From CADEEN01 sp963740395 (GTDB taxonomy: Bacteria; Pseudomonadota; Gammaproteobacteria; Burkholderiales; Burkholderiaceae_C), in NCBI GenBank assembly GCA_963740395.1, contig CAVUEP010000083.1, positions 1 through 33,827 on the forward strand: 33,827 nt of DNA, given 5' to 3'. The position numbers and the translations under genes were made by a program. The notes beneath the pieces were generated by a model. It was not told where the DNA came from. It ran no database searches and saw only the letters and a program-made list of their open reading frames with translations. Below are positions 1 to 8,271 of this stretch, one piece after another. Each line of letters opens with the position of its first letter. Position 1 is the stretch's first letter.

Positions 1-1630
1 TCGAGGTGTAGAGACCCGGCGTCACCGACGACGGGACCTGGGCGATCCCGAAGGTGCCGAGGATGTCGACGGTGCCGAGCGGCTTGTGGGCCGCATAGCC
101 GGCGATCGACTTCGGGATGTCGAGACCGTCCGTGGCCGGGGCCCGGTTCGTGACCGAGACCTGCGCCGCCTGGAGGGCGTTGCCGGCGATCTGCACCGGG
201 GTGAGGCCCGTCAGGCCCGAGTAGATCCCGCTGAAGCTGTCCCCGGTGCGACGAACGGGCTCGAGACGACCGAGGCGGTCCAGCCGAGCTGACCGGCACG
301 GGTGTCCGTGATGGTGAGCTTGTCGAACGCGGCCGAGGCCGAGTAGGTCGACGTGGCCGGGTCGAGGACCGCGACACCGAGGTGCAGCGGGTTGCTCGGG
401 GTGTAGGGCGAGGTGATCGAGATGGCACCGACCGGGATCGTGACGTCGACCGTCTGCTCGTCCACGGCACCGGCGAGCGTGTAGCTCGCGGCGACCGCGG
501 CGGAGACCGAGCCCGTGTAGGGAGCGGTCCCGACGAACTCGGCGGTGAACGAGTGGGCACCCGCACCGATCGAGTTCGAGGTGAACGGGGCGGCGACGCC
601 GGCGGTCACGGCAACCTGGCCGAGGACCGTCGTGCCGTCGAGGATCTTGACGGAGCCGTTCGCCGCACCGGTGGAGGCGGCGACGCTCGGGGTGAACGTC
701 ACGGCCTGGTAGGCGTCTCCGGAGACCGGCGAGACCGCGAGCGTCGTCGTCGTGGACCGTGCGGCGACGGCCGTGACGACGATGGAGATCGCGGACGACG
801 TCGAGGAGGCGTTCGCGCTGTCACGGAGTAGACAGCCGTGACCGAGGCCGTGCCGATCGGCAGGGAGGAGGTCGTGAGCGTCGCAGCGCCGGAGGCGACG
901 GGGAGCTCCCGAGCGAGGTCGCGCCGGTGAAGAACTCCACCGTGCCCGTGGCTCCGGACGGCGTGACCGCGGCCGTCAGGGTGACCGGAGAGCCCAGCTC
1001 CACGCTCGAAGCCGAGGAGGAGAGCACCGTCGTGGACGAGGTCAGGTTGCCGCCCCAGATCGCGGGGTTGATGAGGTTCCACGAGATGTCGGAGTACGTC
1101 GTGTTGTCGACACCGGCGATGTGGACCATCGTGCGGAAGTAGCCCAGCGCGTTGCCCGTCGCGTCCAGGCAGGTCTCGATCAGCGGGAAGTCGCCCGAGC
1201 CGCCGTTGGCGGCGTTGTAGGCGACGACCTCCGACTTGCCCAGCCGGTCAGCACCCGCGTTGCCGGTGATGTAGAAGCGACCCTGCGAGTCCTTGAGCGT
1301 CGCGGCCGCACCGATCGCGACCTGCGTCCAGTCGTCCTCCGGGACACCGGCCTGCGGGATCCGCAGGTACGGGGCGACCGAGCCCGTGCCGGCAGGGCAC
1401 GCGGCACTCATCGTGATCGTGGCCCAGGGACGCATCGTCCCCGACCCCGAGGTGACCAGGTTCGCCGGCACCTGGGTGTCCAGGCTCCCCGCCGTGCTGA
1501 ACCAGTAGATCGAGCCCGGCTGCAGCGGGCCCTGCGGGATGGCCGCGGCGGGCCCGGCGAGGGCGACGGCGCCGATCCCGGCCACCAGCGCGCTCGCCGC
1601 GATCGCGGCGATGCTCTTCTTGATCTTCAT
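1..1630 (-). CDS. Secreted Ig-like repeat protein with WxL-like C-terminal region (frameshifted, runs off left edge)
   Basis: The start ATG at 1628-1630 has an AGAGG site eight bases upstream. A Lys-rich signal peptide (MKIKKS..., hydrophobic core, AGPAAA-type cleavage site) opens the protein. A unique domain of about 180 residues follows, then two bacterial Ig-like repeats (TLTAAVTPSGATGTVEFFTG and the related ...VTFTPSV...GSVKILDGTT), then a beta-rich region with DTRAGQLGW that resembles the WxL cell-wall-binding domain of Gram-positives. The frame must be shifted near 910 and 828 (one base missing each) and near 245 (one extra G in a G run), after which reading continues to base 1. It is probably a surface protein displayed on peptidoglycan. 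It lies 28 bases downstream of the substrate-binding gene and probably shares its transcript. The Ig-like assignment is firm; the WxL resemblance is by eye only. Confidence 0.75.
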
Positions 1631-1658
1631 GGTGCTACCTCTCGACTCGGATGACGCG

Positions 1659-2634
1659 TCAGTTGACGGTGAAGTTGGTGGTGGCGGTCTGCGTGGCGAC
1701 ACCGCAGACACCGCCGTCGAGAGCGCCGGCGAGCTGCTGGAAGCCGGCGGCCTGGATCAGCGTCAGGCCGGCGCCGGAGCACAGGAAGCCGCTGGGGCCG
1801 AAGGTGCCCGAGTACCACGAGGCGGTCAGGTCCGATCCGCGCACGACGTTGTAGATCGCCCGCTGGGCCGAGAACCCTCCCTCGAGCTTGATCCCGCTCG
1901 AGGCCGTGGCGAAGCGTGCGGTGGAGAACGGTCCGACGGCGTTGGCGTCGGCGGCGATCGGCGCGGAGTCGTGCTCCTGGACGGAGACGACCGTGCTCGC
2001 GAGGGTCACGTCCACGTTGCCGTTGGCGGCCTTGAGCTGGGCGAGGAAGAACGAGCGCGTGCCCGAGCCCGACTGCGGGAGCATCGGGACGATCGCCCGC
2101 CTGCCCGCCGACCTGGTTCCAGTTGGTCACGGCGCCCGAGTAGATCTGGACGAGCTGGGCGATCGTCAGCGAGGCCGGGGCGTTCGACGCCGTGGCGGTC
2201 GCGGCCTTGAGGCCGTCGAGGGCGTACGGCACGTGGTAGAGGCCCGCGGTGTTCTCCGCCGCGGAGGGGCCGGAGGAGGAGCGGGCGAAGTTCACCGAGC
2301 CGACGTTGCCCGAGCCGTACAGCACTCCCTTGCCGGCGCCGGAGCCGTTGGGCCGCGTGAAGGCGGCCGTCCCGACCTTCGCGACGATGGTCGTCGAGCC
2401 GGTGGCGTCGAAGGAGACGAGGCGGGCGTTCGAGGTGCTGTTGAACCCGGGGGCGAAGTTCGACCCGACGGTCGAGCCGTCGGCGAGCTTGTTCATCATG
2501 ATCTCGGAGGTGTCCGAGCCCACGCCCACCATGTCGCGGGTGGTCAGGTAGGCCGAGGCCGGTGAGGCGAGAACGGCGGCGAGGATGCCCGCGACCGCAG
2601 TCGTGAGGACGAACGAGGCCTTCGAACGCTTCAT
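1659..2634 (-). CDS. PstS-like periplasmic/secreted substrate-binding protein (one frameshift)
   Basis: The signal peptide (MKRSKASFVLTTAVAG...ASPASA) is followed by a PBP-like fold. GVGSDTSEIMMNKL is the usual N-terminal motif of PstS-type phosphate-binding proteins, and SGSGTR in the second lobe is the anion-binding loop. An upstream GAAGGAAG can serve as ribosome site. One extra base near 2,095-2,105 breaks the frame just after VTNWNQVGG; reading resumes at RAIVPMLPQSGSGT and ends ...TTNFTVN. Corrected length is about 324 residues, normal for the family. No pstCAB genes are visible, and the neighbour is an Ig-repeat surface protein. Phosphate uptake is therefore only one option; a ligand-binding surface role is also possible. 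Confidence 0.78.
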
Positions 2635-2674
2635 GGAGGGAGCTTCCTTCGTGGTCGTGACCGATGGATCGATG

Positions 2675-2706
2675 TCCCGATCCGGGGCAAACCCTCCCGA
2701 TCCGGG
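2675..2706. repeat. Pair of 12-bp direct repeats upstream of the substrate-binding gene
   Basis: TCCCGATCCGGG occurs at 2675-2686 and again at 2695-2706, starts 20 bp apart (about two helical turns). Each copy is nearly palindromic. They lie 40-70 bp upstream of the substrate-binding gene start, where an operator or promoter element would sit. No known regulator motif is recognised. Confidence 0.4.
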
Positions 2707-2806
2707 ACGAACGCGCCGCTACGCGACGGTGAACGCGGGACTGCCGGTGCCCGACGAGGACGAGGGCCACGTCCCCGTGCCCCGCGCGCACGGCACAGGC
2801 AGACGA

Positions 2807-2840
2807 CGGTGCCCCTGGCGACGAGTCGCCAGGGGCACCG
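2807..2840 (-). terminator. Strong hairpin, probable terminator of the upstream membrane-protein gene
   Basis: A perfect 15-bp stem (CGGTGCCCCTGGCGA at 2807-2821 with its complement at 2826-2840) closes on a CGAG tetraloop. It starts 20 bases past the stop of the membrane gene at 2860-2862. There is no T-tract, as is common for hairpin terminators in high-GC actinobacteria. Confidence 0.65.
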
Positions 2841-2859
2841 GAGATCGGCCGCAGGACCG

Positions 2860-3050
2860 TCAGACGAGGTTGGGCAGCAGCTGGACGGCGACGTCCGAGA
2901 CGAGCCAGCCGAGGGCCGTCACGACCGGCAGCCCGACGACCCACAGGACCCGTCCGGGAACACCGCGCAGGCGCAGCGCCGTCAGGGCGGCGACCGCGAG
3001 CAGCAGCCCGGTGAGCGCGAGGGCCAGCACGGGCAGAACACCCGGTCGGT
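2860..3050 (-). CDS. C-terminal fragment of an actinobacterial membrane protein
   Basis: Only about the last 60 residues belong to this gene. Two hydrophobic segments are visible (VLALALTGLLLAVAAL and VLWVVGLPVVTALGWLV), followed by a short polar tail ending QLLPNLV. The N-terminal part is missing because the sequence switches to DUF302 coding sequence of different origin near 3,050; the frame stays open across the join only by chance. No family can be named from the fragment. Its direction and the hairpin after it suggest a unit separate from the substrate-binding/Ig-like pair. Confidence 0.5.
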
Positions 3051-3065
3051 CCCGAGTGCCTCCTC
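3030..3065. other. Chimeric join 1: actinobacterial / Burkholderiales DNA
   Basis: Reading the minus strand from 3,314, a typical DUF302 protein proceeds to ...PCNVVVREEALG and then turns abruptly into unrelated sequence that becomes the membrane protein tail. Both genes lose an end at the same point, and the protein families on the two sides come from different phyla. No repeat, IS end or integrase is seen at the join. Confidence 0.75.
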
Positions 3066-3314
3066 GCGCACCACGACGTTGCAGGGCAGCAGGAGTCCGA
3101 TATCGGGCTCGGCCTGGAGCGCCTTGTGCGCCAGTGGCGGGTTGCACGCGCCCAGGATGCGGTAGGGTCGTACTTCAGCGCCGATCTTGGTCTTCAGCGT
3201 GGCCTGCACGTCGATGTCGGAGAGGACGCCGAAGCCTTCGAGCTTGAGGGCGTCGATGACATGCTGCACGGCAACGTTGAAGGGCAGGTCAAGGGTGGTG
3301 TGAAACCCGTACAT
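3050..3314 (-). CDS. DUF302 domain protein, N-terminal part (truncated by the join)
   Basis: The start MYGFHTTLDLPF at 3312-3314 is chosen because AAGGAG lies seven bases upstream; an ATG 15 bases further up lacks this. The sequence shows the full DUF302 signature, including EGFGVLSDIDVQATLK and the characteristic PYRILGACNPPLAHKAL...IGLLLPCNVVVREE. DUF302 proteins are about 130 residues of unknown biochemical function; a role in metal or redox handling has been suggested for the family. About 85 residues remain and the C-terminal third is absent. Confidence 0.8.
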
Positions 3315-3539
3315 GAGAACTCCTTGCAAAGCCTTGCTTGGGGAAATTCTGCACGCCGTGCAGGGCAGGGCACTTGACGCTCGTCAGCATCCGCGGCGCG
3401 TGCCTTGACGTTGCGCGAACGCAAGCCGGCCGCCGCAGGCCATTCATAGCATCGAGGGGCGGTGACGCTGCCAAGGGTGCGCCCCGTGCCGCCGTCTGCG
3501 CAGTTTGTCGATCAACGTGCGCCGATGCAAGGGAACATC
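3315..3539. other. Intergenic region between DUF302 and the lipid-enzyme operon
   Basis: This divergent, non-coding stretch lies between the DUF302 start and a small coupled reading frame. It should carry promoters for both directions, but no convincing -35/-10 pair, riboswitch or repeat is seen by eye. Confidence 0.4.
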
Positions 3540-3650
3540 ATGAAAACAGATCTGCAATCGCATAGGGCTCGCAGCGCCGATCTGGAGCAGGTTACATCGA
3601 TCGACGCCCGCCAGCGCAACGTGGTCAACGAACTCGCGGTCCCGTGGTGA
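3540..3650 (+). CDS. Possible 36-residue leader ORF coupled to the lipid enzyme
   Basis: An ATG at 3540 with AAGGGA six bases upstream opens a 36-codon frame (MKTDLQSHRARS...NELAVPW). Its TGA overlaps the GTG proposed as start of the next gene in a GTGA arrangement, typical of translational coupling. No family is recognised. Because frameshifts are very common just downstream, this could instead be the true N-terminus of the large enzyme, separated by a sequencing error. Confidence 0.35.
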   Translation: MKTDLQSHRARSADLEQVTSIDARQRNVVNELAVPW

Positions 3651-6016
3651 AGACAGATGGGCCGGCGGTTCAGCCGGACCGCGGCGCGGGTCGGTCGTCA
3701 GTTCGCGTGCCGCCCGTGACGGCCGAACCATTGCTGGCGCTGGTCGAGGGCACGCTGCGCGAGTGGCAGGCCGGCGCGCCGGGCCTGCCGGCGGTGACGC
3801 CTGGACAGCGTGCTCGACCGCGACCTCGGCCTCGACAGCCTGGCGCGCACCGAACTGCTGCTGCGCATCGAGCAGGCCTTCGGCATCCGGCTGCCCGACG
3901 ACACGTTGCAGCGCGCCGAGACGGTCGGCCGACCTGCTGCAGGCGGCGCAACGCGCGAGGCCTGCGCCCGCGGGGGCCTCGGTCGTGCAGCCCGCGGCAG
4001 GCACGCCGCCGACTGCCGCCCCGATGCCGCTCGACGGATCGCTGGCCCAGGAGTCACGGGCGCACGCGCAGACCCTGCTCGACGCGCTCGACTGGCACCT
4101 GCACGCCCATCCCGACCGGACGCACCTGCGCTGCCTGCAGCCGATGAGGGCGAGCCCGAGCTGGCCTACAGCTACCGCCAGCTCGCCGACGCCGGCGCCG
4201 CCGGTGGCCGCCGGCCTGCAGCGCGCCGGCGTGCAGCCGCGCCAGTGCGTGGCGATCATGCTGCCGACCTCGCCCGAGTACTTCTGCACCTACCTCGGCA
4301 TCCTGCGCGCCGGCGCCATCCCGGTGCCGATCTACCCGCCGGCGCGCGCCTCGCAGCTCGAAGAGCATGTGCTGCGCCACGCCGGCATCCTGGCCAACGC
4401 GCGGCGCCGTGCTGCTGGTCACGGTGCCCGAGGCGATGGCGGTGGCGCGGCTGCTGCAGGCCCGCGTGCCCGGGCTGCGCCAGGTGGTCACGCCGCAGCA
4501 GCTGGCCGCGGCGGCAGCCGCGCCGGCAGCCGGTGACGGTGCATGGCGACGACATCGCCTTCATCCAGTACACCTCGGGCAGCACCGGCAGCCCCAAGGG
4601 CGTGGCGCTGACGCACGCCAACCTGCTGGCCAACATCCGCGCGATGGCGCAGGCGATCGCAGGCCACGCCGCGACGACGTCTTCGTCAGCTGGCTGCCGC
4701 TGTACCACGACATGGGCCTGATCGGCGCCTGGCTCGGCGGCCTGTACGTCGGCTATCCCGCTGGTGGTGATGTCGCCGCTGGCCTTCCTGGCGCGGCCCG
4801 AGCGCTGGCTGCAGGCCATCGCACCGCTATCGCGGCACGCTGTCGGCGGCGCCCAACTTCGCCTACGAGCTGTGCGCTCAAGCGCATCGACGACGACGAC
4901 GCTCGCCGGGCTCGACCTGAGCTGCTGGCGCCTCGCCTTCAACGGCGCCGAGGCGGTGAGTCCCGGACACGCGTGCGGCGCTTCGCCGAGCGCTTCGCGC
5001 GCCTGCGGCTTGCGGCCCGACACCATGACGCCGGTCTACGGGCTGGCCGAGGCTCGGTCGGCCTGCTGTTCCCGCCGCTCGGGCGCGGCTGCGCCGATCG
5101 ACCGCATCCAGCGCGACGCCTTCGAGCGCGAGCAGCCGCGCGCTGCCGGCGGCCGCCGACGATGCCGACTGCGCTGCGCTTCGTCGCCTGCGGCGCGGCC
5201 GCTGCCGGGCCACGACGGTGCGCATCGTCGACGACGCCGGGCGCGAAGTCGGCGAGCGCGTCGAGGGCCGGCTCGAGTTCCGGGGCCCGTCGGCCACCCG
5301 CGGCTACTTCCGCAACCCCGAGCAGACCGCGCGGCTGTTCGCACGACGGCTGGCTCGACACCGGCGACCGCGCCTACCGCGCCGACGGCGACGTCTACAT
5401 CACCGGCCGCGTCAAGGACATCGTGATCCGCGGCGGGCGCAACCTGTACCCGCAGCGAGATCGAGGAAGCCGTCGGCGCAGGTCGACGGCGTGCGCCAGG
5501 GCTGCGTGGCGGTGTTCGGCAGCGCCGACCCGGCCAGCGGCACCGAGCGCCTGGTGGTGCTGGCCGAGATGCGGCCCACCGACGCGGCGAGGCCAGGCGC
5601 GCTGCGCGAGGCGGTGTCGCGCGCCGTGGTCGAGGCCATCGGCGAGCCGCCCGACGAGATCGTGCTGGCGCCGCCGCACAGCGTGCTGAAGACCTCCAGC
5701 GGCAAGATGCGGCGCTCGGCCTGCCGCGCCGCGTACGAAGCCGGCAAGCATCGGCGCCGGCCCGCCGAGCGCGCAGCGGCAGGTGCTGCGGCTGGCGCTG
5801 GGCGCCGTTGGCGCGCGCCTGCGGCTCGCCGCCCAGGCGCTCGGCCGCGGCCTGTTCTCGGGCTGTGCCGGGGCTGCTGTTCTGGGCTGCTGGCGGCCCT
5901 GTCCTGGTCGATCACGGTTTGCCTGCCCGACGCCGGCCACGGCCTGGCGCGTGAACCGCCGCCTGGCGCGCGCCTGGCTGCGTCTGCACGGCGACGCCGC
6001 ATGAACGTGCGCGGCC
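3647..6016 (+). pseudogene. Acyl carrier protein + fatty-acyl-AMP ligase, multiply frameshifted (N-terminal part of an ACP-FAAL-PlsC protein)
   Basis: After frame correction three pieces follow in order. First, an acyl carrier domain with the phosphopantetheine motif DLGLDSLA (Ser codon 3837-3839). Second, an adenylating domain of FAAL/acyl-CoA-synthetase type: YTSGSTGSPKG (about 4569-4605), WLPLYHDMGLIG, YGLAEA (about 5035), GWLDTGDRAY (about 5350), GRVKDIVIRGGRNLYP (about 5406) and the catalytic Lys region VLKTSSGKMRR (about 5690). Third, a linker with hydrophobic segments. It would activate a fatty acid as acyl-AMP and load the fused carrier domain. At least 20 single-base changes, nearly all +1, break the frame (for example near 3800, 3927, 4203, 4403, 4532, 4758, 4821, 4875, 5342, 5456). 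No protein is readable as given. Sequencing error is more likely than decay, because every motif survives. The GTG start at 3647 is uncertain. Confidence 0.72.
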
Positions 6017-6559
6017 TTGCACAGCTGCCCGCAGGGCCCTTGCGTGCTGGTCTGCAACCACGGCAGCTACGTCGACGGCATGTTGCTGATCGCGGCGCTG
6101 CCGCGTCCCTGCGCCTTTGTCGCCAAGGGGGAACTGCGCCAGTCGCCCGCACTGCGCCTGTTCCTGCGTCGCCTGGGTGCCGAGTTCGTCGATCGCTTCG
6201 GCGCCGAACGCGCGGTGGCCGATGCGGCGCGCCTGGCCGAGCGCGTCTCGAGCGGGCAATCGCTGCTGTTCTTCCCCGAAGGCACCTTCACGGCGGCACC
6301 CGCCCTGCTGCCCTTGCATGTCGGTGCCTTCCTGACTGCGGTGCGCGCCCAGGTGCCGCTTGTGCCCATGGTGCTGCGTGGCAACCGCGAGTTGCTGCCG
6401 GTGGACACCTGGTGGCCGCGCCGTGCATGCATCGAGCTCGACATCGGCGCGCCGCTGGCGCCAGCGCCAGCAACAACGCCGCGCGCGAGCTTTGCGGCGG
6501 CGATTGCCTTGCGCGACGCGGCGGAGCAGTTCATCGCGCGCGGCGTCGACGCCGGGTGA
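6017..6559 (+). CDS. PlsC-type 1-acylglycerol-phosphate acyltransferase domain (C-terminal part of the ACP-FAAL fusion)
   Basis: This 180-residue stretch is free of frameshifts. It has the full lysophospholipid acyltransferase motif set: NHGSYVDG (the HX4D catalytic motif), a FVAKGELR segment, FFPEGTFT (the substrate-binding FPEGT motif) and VPMVLRGNREL. Sequence just upstream, in other frames (WRVNRRLARAWLRLHG, MNVRGLAQLP), reads straight into it, so this is the C-terminal domain of the preceding protein and not a separate gene. The enzyme would transfer the acyl group loaded by the upstream domains to a lysophospholipid or similar acceptor at the inner membrane, much like a self-contained Aas-type system. 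Confidence 0.8.
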   Translation: MHSCPQGPCVLVCNHGSYVDGMLLIAALPRPCAFVAKGELRQSPALRLFLRRLGAEFVDRFGAERAVADAARLAERVSSGQSLLFFPEGTFTAAPALLPLHVGAFLTAVRAQVPLVPMVLRGNRELLPVDTWWPRRACIELDIGAPLAPAPATTPRASFAAAIALRDAAEQFIARGVDAG

Positions 6560-6636
6560 GGGGCGAGCCGCGAGCCAGCGCCGCCTTGCCGCCATGACGG
6601 GCCGGGGCGGGCAACGGTGACACCTCAAGCCGGGCC

Positions 6637-7134
6637 CTAGCGAGCGCCGCCCGCCACTTCCCGGCGCACGCGGGTCAGCGTGTCGATCACGACCCGCGCA
6701 TCGCTGGGTGAGAGGCCGCCGTGGGACGCAAGGGTCTGGGCAAGCGCGCGCGCACTCGGCGCACTCTGCAAGACGCCGTCGCGCAGCGACAGAGATCCAC
6801 GCGCGAACTCGGCCGCGGTGCCGTGGCAGCGCCTGCAATGGGTCGCGTACACGGGCGGCGTCATCAGCTGGGCAATCAGCATCGCGCTCACCGGCTCGAT
6901 CAGGCTGTCGCTCAGGTAGTGGTGGCGCAGGAAAACATTCAAGTTCGTGCGGTGATGCGCACCCTGCAGTTGGCCATCGACGACGCGCAGGGAGCGGCGC
7001 GCGAATTCCCCCGCATGGCCGTGGCAATTCATGCAGCGCTGATCCCAGTAGTCGTGCAGATCGATGCCAGCGGGCGCACTTGACGCTAAGGGCGTCATGG
7101 CGAGCAAGAGGCACAACAGCCAGGCACTTCTCAT
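6637..7134 (-). CDS. Secreted di-haem cytochrome c-like protein
   Basis: A clear signal peptide (MRSAWLLCLLLAMTPLASSA) precedes two haem c-binding motifs, CMNCH and CRRCH, about 60 residues apart. Each is followed by similar text (GHAGEFARRSLRVVDGQLQ and GTAAEFARGSLSLRDGVLQ), so the protein is an internal duplication of one mono-haem module. Length is 165 residues. GAGG lies upstream of the ATG at 7132-7134. It probably acts as a periplasmic electron carrier; the partner is not evident. It is transcribed divergently from the lipoprotein gene. Confidence 0.82.
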   Translation of the reverse strand: MRSAWLLCLLLAMTPLASSAPAGIDLHDYWDQRCMNCHGHAGEFARRSLRVVDGQLQGAHHRTNLNVFLRHHYLSDSLIEPVSAMLIAQLMTPPVYATHCRRCHGTAAEFARGSLSLRDGVLQSAPSARALAQTLASHGGLSPSDARVVIDTLTRVRREVAGGAR

Positions 7135-7278
7135 TGGTCGATCCTCATGTCTGCGCCATCATGCGTCGCGGCGCGCACGGCGGCGTGTCGCAAGTGCGCC
7201 CGAATTGACCTCGCTCAACTCGCGTCTGCAGAGCACGGCGGCGCGCGCGTCCGAAGTGCGAGTTTTGGCCTGGCCATT

Positions 7279-7298
7279 TCGTACGCAGTCGTACGCAG
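7279..7298. repeat. Tandem 10-bp repeat in a divergent promoter region
   Basis: TCGTACGCAG is repeated twice without a gap, 26 bp upstream of the lipoprotein start and between two divergent genes. A spacing of one helical turn suits a regulator-binding site, but no known motif is recognised. Confidence 0.35.
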
Positions 7299-7323
7299 GC
7301 AATTGAGCGGCAGAATCACCCAC

Positions 7324-8247
7324 ATGCCGTCCCACCACCGCCTGTTCGCTGCATTGCTGCCCCTGGCCCTGCTGGGTGCATGTGCGACGCGCTCGATCGA
7401 TGTGCAGCCGCAGGCCACCGACCCGGGCCTGTTTGCCAACTGGACTTGCGACGCGCTTTATGACGAGGCCGACCGCGTGCGCCAACGTGCCGCGCGCGTC
7501 GCCTACGACGTGGATGCACGCTCGGGCAACAACATCATCGCCCTGGGCCTGGGCGTGACCGTGTTCTGGCCCGCGCTGCTGGCGATGCGCCCGAGCGGGC
7601 CCGATAGCGCGACCCTGGCCGAACTCAAGGGCCGCGACGAAGCGCTGCGCGCGGCACAGGCGCAGCGTCGCTGCCCCCCGGCACCCGAGCTGCTGGATGC
7701 GGCCAAGGCCGCGGAATTGCCGATCGCCGTCGGTGATCGCCTGGTGTACGAAGAGCGCGCCGCCGCGGGCGGCCCGGCACGCGTGCTCGGACTGCGTGTG
7801 GCGGCGCTGCGCCGCGACGGGCTCGAGTTCGTGCCCGACCTGGCGGGCAGCGAACTGCCGTTTCGCTGGCGCCAGGACCCTTGGGGCAACCAGCCGCAGA
7901 TGCCCGAGGGCAGCGGCTGGGTGCACTGGAAGCGACTGCTGCAACCCGAGATGAACCTGGGCGATGTGCTCACCGGCGACCTCGTCAGCGGCACCGGCGG
8001 GGGCACCGGCCGCCTGCGCGGCCAGGTCATCGCCATCGGCGTGCGGACTTCGCATGGCCGGCCCTTCGACGCAGCCGTGATCGAGCTGTTCGGCGACGCC
8101 CCCGTGGGCGAGCGCAGCACGCGCCTGGATGGCGTCATCGTCGTCGACCGCAAGAGCGGCCTCCTGCTGCGCCTGGACCTGAACAGCGGCAGCCCTGAGT
8201 TCGCCCTGCGCCGCGTCCTCACGCGCATCGAGCCGCGCGAGCCCTGA
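7324..8247 (+). CDS. Putative lipoprotein of unknown function
   Basis: The ATG at 7324 begins a lipoprotein signal (MPSHHRLFAALLPLALLGAC) whose lipobox LLGAC places the mature protein in the envelope with an acylated Cys. A short segment (NNIIALGLGVTVFWPALLAM) is hydrophobic, and the C-terminal half is beta-rich with no recognised domain. Length is 307 residues. A start further upstream is possible by frame but would bury the lipobox. The ribosome site is weak. It lies just upstream of the Cpx-like module but has its own promoter region. Function unknown. Confidence 0.75.
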   Translation: MPSHHRLFAALLPLALLGACATRSIDVQPQATDPGLFANWTCDALYDEADRVRQRAARVAYDVDARSGNNIIALGLGVTVFWPALLAMRPSGPDSATLAELKGRDEALRAAQAQRRCPPAPELLDAAKAAELPIAVGDRLVYEERAAAGGPARVLGLRVAALRRDGLEFVPDLAGSELPFRWRQDPWGNQPQMPEGSGWVHWKRLLQPEMNLGDVLTGDLVSGTGGGTGRLRGQVIAIGVRTSHGRPFDAAVIELFGDAPVGERSTRLDGVIVVDRKSGLLLRLDLNSGSPEFALRRVLTRIEPREP

Positions 8248-8271
8248 GCATACGCAACGACGCAGCGCCGG

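Noticed and set aside
1..3050. Horizontal transfer of actinobacterial surface genes into a Burkholderiales genome.
   Set aside because: No mobile element, repeat or attachment site at the join. Genes on both sides are cut at the same base, and a similar join occurs at the other end. Chimeric assembly is simpler.
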